Assembly (NCBI RefSeq): GCF_040096185.1
Contig: NZ_JBBMFF010000218.1
Span: forward strand, 1 to 10,432
Reading direction: 5' to 3'
Length of the DNA stretch: 10,432 nucleotides
DNA from: JAZOXB01 sp040096185
GTDB lineage: Bacteria; Bacillota; Clostridia; Oscillospirales; Oscillospiraceae
Below the pieces are notes generated by a model that made no database searches, had not been told where the DNA came from, and was given only the letters and a program-made list of their open reading frames with translations. This document shows positions 6,039 through 10,432 of this stretch, piece after piece; the stretch's first letter is position 1, and every line of letters begins with the position of its first letter. The translations under genes and the position numbers were made by a program.

Positions 6039-6752
6039 ATGTTCTTTAAAATGGAGCACTGCGATGTATACTACGGCCAGATCCAGGCCCTGTATGACAT
6101 CAACGTCGAGATTAATCCCGGCGAGATCATTTCCATCATCGGCGCGAACGGCGCAGGCAAGACGACCCTCATGAAGAGCATCATGGGCCTCGTCCCCGCC
6201 AAGAACGGCAAGATCGTCTGGCAGGATGAAGAGATCCAGGCCAAGAAGACCCACCATATCGTCAAGCGCGGCATCAGCTATGTCCCCGAGGGCCGTGAGA
6301 TCTTCCCGGGCATGACTGTGTTGGAAAACATGGAAATGGGTGCCTATACCCTGCGCATGAGCGCGAAGGAAAAGGCGGACAAGCTCAACGAGATGTATGA
6401 GCTCTTCCCCCGCCTCTATGAGCGCAAAAAGCAGAAGGCCGGTACCCTCTCCGGCGGCGAGCAGCAGATGGTCGCCATCGCACGCGGCCTGATGCTCAGC
6501 CCGAAGCTGCTGATGATGGACGAGCCGTCCCTCGGCCTCGCACCCATCATCGTCGACGAGGTGTTCGACATCATTTCCCGCGTCAATGAAAAGGCCAATA
6601 TCCCTGTGCTGCTGGTCGAGCAGAACGCCTACATGGCGCTGAGCATCTCGCACCGCAGCTACGTTCTGGAAAACGGCGTCATCGTTGACGAGGGCGAGAG
6701 CAAGAAGCTGCTCGCCAGCGAGTCGATCCGCACTGCCTATCTGGGCAAGTAA
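6039..6752 (+). CDS. livF: ABC importer ATPase, LivF type
   Basis: This 237-residue second ATP-binding subunit is in the usual place after livG. Walker A is GANGAGKT at 35-42 (Lys41), the signature is LSGGEQQ at 137-143, and Walker B is LLMMDEP at 157-163 (Glu162). The switch position carries Gln195 (VEQN) instead of His, which is the family norm for LivF. VPEGREIFPGMTVLEN (82-97) is the characteristic LivF block. AAGGAG at 6025-6030 within the end of livG and a 3-bp gap show tight coupling. With livKHMG the importer is complete and looks intact. Confidence 0.95.
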   Translation: MFFKMEHCDVYYGQIQALYDINVEINPGEIISIIGANGAGKTTLMKSIMGLVPAKNGKIVWQDEEIQAKKTHHIVKRGISYVPEGREIFPGMTVLENMEMGAYTLRMSAKEKADKLNEMYELFPRLYERKKQKAGTLSGGEQQMVAIARGLMLSPKLLMMDEPSLGLAPIIVDEVFDIISRVNEKANIPVLLVEQNAYMALSISHRSYVLENGVIVDEGESKKLLASESIRTAYLGK

Positions 6753-6778
6753 CTACTGATCAAAAGGAGTGTTTTATC

Positions 6779-7912
6779 ATGCAGGACAAGAGCCATTATA
6801 CCCGATACAATTATAAAAAGCTCTATGAGCTGGCCGTGGAAATGTTCATCCGCTACGGCTTCAGCCGGGAAGACAGCGAGAAGGTCGCTGATGTCATCCT
6901 GACCTCCGACCGCTTTGGTGTCGAGTCCCACGGCGTCAACCGCCTGACCCTTTATCCGTTCGGCATCGATATCGGCCGCATCAAGGTCGATGCAAAGCCC
7001 GAGGTCGTGGAGGACCGCCTGAGCATGGCTGTCATCGACGCGCACGACGGCATGGGCCAGCTTGCCGGTATCCAGGGCATGCAGCTTGCCATCGACAAGG
7101 CAAAAAAGTACGGCGTCGGCATGGTCAGTGTCCGTAACTCCAACCATTTCGGTATTGCCGGTTACTATTCCATGATGGCTGCCAAGCAGGGCCTCATGGG
7201 TGTGTCCATGACGAATGCCGAGGCGCTCGTCGTTCCGACCTACGCCCGCGAGCCGATGTTCGGCACGAACCCCATCGCCGTGACCATCCCCGCCGACCCG
7301 CATCCGTTCCACATGGACTTCGCAACGTCCGTCATGACCTGCGGCAAGATGGAGGTCTATGCCAAGATCGGCCATGAGCTGCAGCCCGGCATGCTCGTTG
7401 ACGAGACCGGCACGACCTGCCTCGACCCGAACGTCTTCCTGCGTATCCGCGACAACAAGTCCAACCCCGCTTACACCGAGAAGACCCGCGGCGGCATCAT
7501 GCCCATGGGCGGCGAAGGAATGCTCTTCGGCGGCCACAAGGGCTATGGCCTGGCGCTGCTCGTCGACATCATGTGCGCGGTCATGTCCCACGGCGCCGTC
7601 AGCAAGGGCGTCCGCGTGACGAAGGATAAGGAAAAGTGCTGCCACTTCTTCGCCGCCATCGACTACTCCCTGTTCGGCGATCGGGAAGAGACGAACCGCC
7701 GCCTGTCCGAGTACCTGCAGAGCATGCGCGATGCAGAGCCGGCCGAGGGCCAGAGCCGCGTCTATGTCCACGGCGACAAGGAAGCGGACGCCGAGAAGGA
7801 CGTTCTGGCGCACGGCGTCGGCATCAACCCCGCGACCTATGCCGAGATCGAGAAGTACTGCGTCAAGAAGGGCATCAACATCAAGGATTACCTCATTCCC
7901 GAAGAGGCGTAA
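6779..7912 (+). CDS. Malate/L-lactate dehydrogenase family (Ldh_2) oxidoreductase
   Basis: This 377-residue NAD(P)-dependent enzyme belongs to the Ldh_2 family (malate, ureidoglycolate, sulfolactate and 2,3-diketo-L-gulonate dehydrogenases, and the cyclic imino acid reductase DpkA). Members interconvert a 2-hydroxyacid (or cyclic amino acid) and the 2-oxoacid (or imine). Landmarks are ESHGVNR at 49-55 with His51, NSNHFG at 120-125 with His123, FGTNP at 161-165 and GHKGYGLAL at 252-260. The two histidines match the catalytic pair known from the YiaK group. Length is normal for the family. AAAAGGAG (6762-6769) lies nine bases before the ATG, 26 bp after livF. The sequence does not separate a hydroxyacid dehydrogenase from an imine reductase; the racemase-like gene next door favours a hydroxyacid. 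Confidence 0.9.
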   Translation: MQDKSHYTRYNYKKLYELAVEMFIRYGFSREDSEKVADVILTSDRFGVESHGVNRLTLYPFGIDIGRIKVDAKPEVVEDRLSMAVIDAHDGMGQLAGIQGMQLAIDKAKKYGVGMVSVRNSNHFGIAGYYSMMAAKQGLMGVSMTNAEALVVPTYAREPMFGTNPIAVTIPADPHPFHMDFATSVMTCGKMEVYAKIGHELQPGMLVDETGTTCLDPNVFLRIRDNKSNPAYTEKTRGGIMPMGGEGMLFGGHKGYGLALLVDIMCAVMSHGAVSKGVRVTKDKEKCCHFFAAIDYSLFGDREETNRRLSEYLQSMRDAEPAEGQSRVYVHGDKEADAEKDVLAHGVGINPATYAEIEKYCVKKGINIKDYLIPEEA

Positions 7913-7927
7913 CTGACTGCATGAAGT

Positions 7928-7954
7928 CCGTGCCCCGGCGAAACCGGGGCACGG
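7928..7954 (+). other. Perfect 11-bp GC hairpin just before the larA-like ribosome binding site
   Basis: CCGTGCCCCGG (7928-7938) pairs with CCGGGGCACGG (7944-7954) over a CGAAA loop. No T-tract follows; instead GGAGG begins at 7956, one base after the stem, and the ATG is at 7968. This is not a normal terminator. It more likely acts as an mRNA processing or stabilising element, or tunes access to the ribosome binding site. Confidence 0.6.
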
Positions 7955-7967
7955 CGGAGGATAACGC

Positions 7968-9245
7968 ATGAATATCTTTGATCAACTGCTGGCTGATAAC
8001 CAGATCCCGAAATTTGTCCGCGTCCGCCACGAAATGGACCGCGGCCACATCGACGACATCGAGGGAGCCGTTGCGCAGGCTATGCAGCGCGAGGGCACGC
8101 TCGACCGCATCAAGCCCGGCGACAGCGTCTGCATCACCGCAGGCAGCCGTGACGTGGCGAACATCGCCCGCGTCATCCGCGCCATCTGCGATCAGGTCAA
8201 GTCCGTCGGCGCGCATCCGTTCATTATCCCCGCCATGGGCAGCCATGCCGGTGCGAAGGCCGAGGGCCAGCGCGGCATCATCGAGGGCTACGGCGTGACG
8301 GAGGAGGCCATGGGCGCTCCCATCCGCGCTACCATGGACACCGAGGTCATCGCGCATGCCAAGAGCGGCCTGGAGATCCATCTGGACAAGTACGCCAATG
8401 CGGCGGACTTCCTCATCCCCGTCGGCCGCATCAAGGCCCACACGGACTTTCGCGGCGAGGTCGAGAGCGGCATCTGCAAGATGCTCGTCATCGGCATGGG
8501 CAAGCAGCACGGCGCATATCAGTGCCACAAGCTTGGCTTCAAGAGCATGGCTGCCAATGTCAAGGAATTCGCGGGTGCCATCATCGAGAAGAAGCCGAAC
8601 ATGTTTGCCATCGGCCTGATCGAGAACGCCTATCACCAGACCTGCCGCATCGAGGCCATCCCGGCCGGGCGCATTCTCGAGGAGGAGCCGCCCCTGCTGG
8701 AGTACGCCAAGAGCCGAATGGCAAAGGTCCCGTTTGACCAGGCGGACATCCTGTTTGTCGACGAGACCGGCAAGGATATCAGCGGCGCGGGCATGGACCC
8801 GAACGTCACGGGCCGTTCTCCGGTCCTCGGCATCAGCCGTCCGTTCTTCCAGCGCATCGCCGTGTTTGACCTGACGGATAAGTCCCACGGCAACTTTGGC
8901 GGCCTCGGCAGCGCCGACGTGACGACGCAGCGCCTGTACCGCAAGATCGACTTTGAACAGACCTATCCGAACGGCATCACCGCGGCGGAGCCGCTGGCCG
9001 TGCGCCTGCCCGCCGTTATGCCGAGCGACCGCACCGCCATGCAGTTTGCGCTGCGTACTGCCACGGACTGCGACTGGGAAAAGGGCCCGCGCATCGTCTG
9101 GCTCAAGAATACCCTGTCGCTTTCTGAATTCTATATTTCCGAAGCCCTGATCCCGGATGCTGAGGCGCTCGACAATGTGACGATCGTCTCGGAGCCGATG
9201 GAAGTCATTTTCGACGAAGAGGGCAACGTCAAAGAACTGCGCTGA
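7968..9245 (+). CDS. LarA-like (lactate racemase domain, DUF2088) protein, putative nickel-dependent 2-hydroxyacid racemase/epimerase
   Basis: This 425-residue protein is related to LarA, which inverts C2 of a 2-hydroxyacid by hydride transfer on a nickel-pincer nucleotide bound to a lysine. By eye alignment the key parts are a GSH motif (91-93; His93 for LarA His108), KAHTDFRG at 156-163 (His158 for His174), and SGICKML at 167-173 (Lys171 for the cofactor-linked Lys184). His181 or His187 is a candidate for the nickel ligand His200. It departs from classic LarA: AGSRDVAN (58-65) replaces the DHTR block, and FRGEVESGICKM replaces the SGGAK block, giving a longer His-Lys gap. It therefore belongs to a divergent subfamily whose substrate I do not know. 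Cofactor genes larB, larC and larE are not in the window. The start has GGAGG at 7956-7960. Confidence 0.82.
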   Translation: MNIFDQLLADNQIPKFVRVRHEMDRGHIDDIEGAVAQAMQREGTLDRIKPGDSVCITAGSRDVANIARVIRAICDQVKSVGAHPFIIPAMGSHAGAKAEGQRGIIEGYGVTEEAMGAPIRATMDTEVIAHAKSGLEIHLDKYANAADFLIPVGRIKAHTDFRGEVESGICKMLVIGMGKQHGAYQCHKLGFKSMAANVKEFAGAIIEKKPNMFAIGLIENAYHQTCRIEAIPAGRILEEEPPLLEYAKSRMAKVPFDQADILFVDETGKDISGAGMDPNVTGRSPVLGISRPFFQRIAVFDLTDKSHGNFGGLGSADVTTQRLYRKIDFEQTYPNGITAAEPLAVRLPAVMPSDRTAMQFALRTATDCDWEKGPRIVWLKNTLSLSEFYISEALIPDAEALDNVTIVSEPMEVIFDEEGNVKELR

Positions 9246-9257
9246 TCTCCCCGGGAA

Positions 9258-9308
9258 CCGAGGCACTGGGCCTCGGCGCCGGCTGGCATTAGCGGCTGCC
9301 GGCCGGCG
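9258..9308 (+). terminator. Two tandem GC hairpins after the larA-like gene
   Basis: The first hairpin pairs CCGAGGC (9258-9264) with GCCTCGG (9270-9276) over ACTGG. The second starts at the next base: CGCCGGCTGGCA (9277-9288) with TGCCGGCCGGCG (9297-9308), 12 bp with one T-G wobble and an 8-base loop. No T-tract follows (AGGGGAGGAAAG). They may stabilise the upstream mRNA end or partly terminate. They start only 12 bases after the stop codon. Confidence 0.5.
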
Positions 9309-9384
9309 AGGGGAGGAAAGCACCCGCCGAGGTGCGGCATCCACTGTAAAACACATTAGCACGTTCACTATAAAAACATAATTA

Positions 9385-9420
9385 AGGGAGCCTCTGAACC
9401 CACAAACAGAGGGCCCTACA
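9385..9420 (+). promoter_or_regulatory. Hairpin with CCCTACA end in the leader of dapA-like gene 2
   Basis: CCTCTG (9391-9396) pairs with CAGAGG (9407-9412) across a 10-base loop, and AGGG (9385-9388) pairs with CCCT (9414-9417) beyond a small internal loop. The sequence ends in CCCTACAAAA just five bases before the AGGAGG (9426-9431) of the next gene. It looks like a copy of the hairpin-CTACA family found at 136-321, here placed inside the operon. It could affect translation of the last gene. Confidence 0.45.
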
Positions 9421-9441
9421 AAAACAGGAGGAAATACTGAC

Positions 9442-10359
9442 ATGGACTTCCAGAAGAAATACGGCAAGATTCTGCTCCCGCTCATCACCCCCTATGACGA
9501 AAACGAAGAGATCGACTATGGCAAGTATGCCGAGCTGATCGAGTACGTCATCACGAACGACCTCTGCGACTCCCTCATCGTCACCGGCACCACCGGCGAA
9601 GCTTCCCTGCTGACGTTCGACGAGCGCGTGAAGCTGTTCGAGACCGCCGTCAAGGCTTCCGCAGGCCGCAAGCCCGTCATCGCTGGCACCGGCTGCGCTT
9701 CCACGAAGGAGACCATCGCCCTGACGAACAAGGCCTATGACCTCGGCATCGAGCTGGCTCTGATTGTCTGCCCGTTCTACAACAAGCCCACGCAGGAAGG
9801 CCTGTATCTGCATTATAAGACGATCGCCGAGAACACAAAGGCGAACATCATGCTCTATAACATCCCCATCTTCGTCGGCGTCAACCTCGAGGCGGAGACC
9901 GTCGGCCGTCTGGCCGCCATCCCCAACATCGTCGGCGTGAAGGACGAGGCCGGTGTCAACCCGACGCAGGTCACCGATTTCTTCCTGGCTACCGAGAAGG
10001 TCGATCCGAACTTCGTCGTTTACAACGGCGATGACATCATGCTCCTGCCGACGATCGTGCAGGGCGCGATGGGCATCGTCTCCGGCGGCGCTCACATCTT
10101 CGGCCACGAGATCCGTGCGATCTTCGAGGCGTTCGAGAAGGGCGAGAACGAGAAGGCCAAGGAGCTCTTTGTTCCGATGTATCGCTTCTGCAAGACCACC
10201 GGTCAGAACGGCCGCATCCTGCCGAACTCCCTGCTCCGTCCGGCCATCGAGGCTGTTACGGGCATCAAGCTCGGGCCGGCCCGCCTGCCGCTCGCTCCCG
10301 CAACGGAAGCCGAGCTGGACGTCACCCTCGGCGTTCTCCGCGAGCTGGGCAAGCTTTAA
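9442..10359 (+). CDS. DapA/NAL-family Schiff-base aldolase or lyase (paralog 2)
   Basis: This 305-residue dihydrodipicolinate synthase / N-acetylneuraminate lyase superfamily protein is closer to typical DapA than the paralog at 1030. It has GTTGE at 49-53, CPFYNKP at 110-116, Tyr139 in YNIP and Schiff-base Lys167 in GVKDEAG. RLPLAP at 281-286 is also DapA-like. Automated tools would likely call it 4-hydroxy-tetrahydrodipicolinate synthase. However, the arginine expected five residues after the tyrosine is Phe144, and SGGAHIFG (214-221) replaces the usual SVTAN-type loop. I favour cleavage or dehydration of a 2-oxoacid made by the neighbouring dehydrogenase. The start has AGGAGG at 9426-9431, ten bases from the ATG. 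A 196-bp structured gap separates it from the larA-like gene, so it may be regulated partly on its own. Confidence 0.88.
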   Translation: MDFQKKYGKILLPLITPYDENEEIDYGKYAELIEYVITNDLCDSLIVTGTTGEASLLTFDERVKLFETAVKASAGRKPVIAGTGCASTKETIALTNKAYDLGIELALIVCPFYNKPTQEGLYLHYKTIAENTKANIMLYNIPIFVGVNLEAETVGRLAAIPNIVGVKDEAGVNPTQVTDFFLATEKVDPNFVVYNGDDIMLLPTIVQGAMGIVSGGAHIFGHEIRAIFEAFEKGENEKAKELFVPMYRFCKTTGQNGRILPNSLLRPAIEAVTGIKLGPARLPLAPATEAELDVTLGVLRELGKL

Positions 10360-10363
10360 TACT

Positions 10364-10394
10364 GATTCCTGATTAAAACATTTAATCAGGAATC
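10364..10394 (+). terminator. 14-bp perfect hairpin closing the operon
   Basis: GATTCCTGATTAAA (10364-10377) pairs exactly with TTTAATCAGGAATC (10381-10394) over an ACA loop, five bases after the last stop codon. The stem tip is A/T-rich and no T-tract follows, so it is not a canonical terminator. It sits where the operon should end and may give a stable 3' end. Confidence 0.6.
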
Positions 10395-10396
10395 CC

Positions 10397-10430
10397 GTGT
10401 GCTACGCACACTCGCATCGTGCTGACGCAC
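10397..10430. repeat. Two small GTGC...GCAC hairpins at the window edge
   Basis: GTGTGC (10397-10402) pairs with GCACAC (10406-10411), and GTGC (10419-10422) with GCAC (10427-10430). The two units look alike (CGTGTGCTACGCAC and CGTGCTGACGCAC) and may begin a longer repeat run outside the window. Confidence 0.35.
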
Positions 10431-10432
10431 GC

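Noticed and set aside
4221..6653. 810-codon open frame on the minus strand
   Set aside because: It lies opposite livM, livG and livF, which have full family motifs. The translation is His/Asp/Ala/Gln/Glu-rich without domain character, and the frame is open only because of GC-biased codons on the other strand.
9344..9374. Internal promoter before dapA-like gene 2
   Set aside because: TATAAA at 9369-9374 has only a poor -35 candidate (CTGTAA, 9344-9349) at 19-bp spacing; too weak to list as a promoter.
7893..9488. 531-codon open frame on the minus strand
   Set aside because: It is antisense to the larA-like gene, with Asp/Ala/Arg-rich composition and no recognisable motif; a codon-bias shadow.
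9442..10359. Lysine biosynthesis DHDPS (dapA)
   Set aside because: The diagnostic arginine is replaced by Phe144 and the setting is catabolic, with no dapB, lysA or asd nearby. Kept as DapA-family only.

Overview
The window is a GC-rich stretch from what looks like a Gram-positive gut-type Bacillota (order Eubacteriales, possibly Oscillospiraceae). The grounds are strong AGGAGG-type ribosome binding sites before nearly every gene, a lipobox-type lipoprotein with a Ser/Thr/Asp/Asn-rich linker, intergenic hairpin repeats ending in CCCTACAA, and overall codon use. The taxonomic placement is inference; no marker gene is present.

Layout. Positions 1-350 hold no credible gene. They carry several short GC-rich hairpin repeats, then a textbook intrinsic terminator (351-388) that closes whatever lies upstream. 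Positions 389-655 hold a strong sigma-70-type promoter (TTGACA 595-600, TATAAT 619-624) and two palindromes that fit the FadR-type GntR operator pattern TnGTnnnACnA (505-517 and 580-591). From 656 to 10359 everything reads rightward. The order is a small three-helix membrane protein of unknown function (656-946), a DapA/NAL-family class I aldolase or lyase (1030-1935), a complete LivKHMGF-type ABC importer (2062-6752), a malate/L-lactate dehydrogenase family (Ldh_2) oxidoreductase (6779-7912), a LarA-like (lactate racemase domain, DUF2088) protein (7968-9245), and a second DapA-family protein (9442-10359). A 14-bp perfect hairpin follows the last gene.

How the genes may work together (inference). 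The set reads as an uptake-and-catabolism operon for a small 2-hydroxy, 2-oxo or 2-amino acid. The importer brings in the substrate and the LarA-like protein inverts C2 of a 2-hydroxyacid. The Ldh_2 enzyme interconverts 2-hydroxyacid and 2-oxoacid with NAD(P). One or both DapA-family Schiff-base enzymes then cleave or dehydrate the 2-oxoacid. Neither DapA paralog keeps the arginine that marks true dihydrodipicolinate synthase, so lysine synthesis is unlikely to be their job. I cannot name the substrate from sequence.

The gaps between enzyme and transporter blocks contain strong GC-rich hairpins that mostly lack a U-tract. This suggests segmental control of one long mRNA by partial termination, processing or stabilisation. 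Within the transporter, livM, livG and livF are nearly contiguous (3-13 bp gaps).
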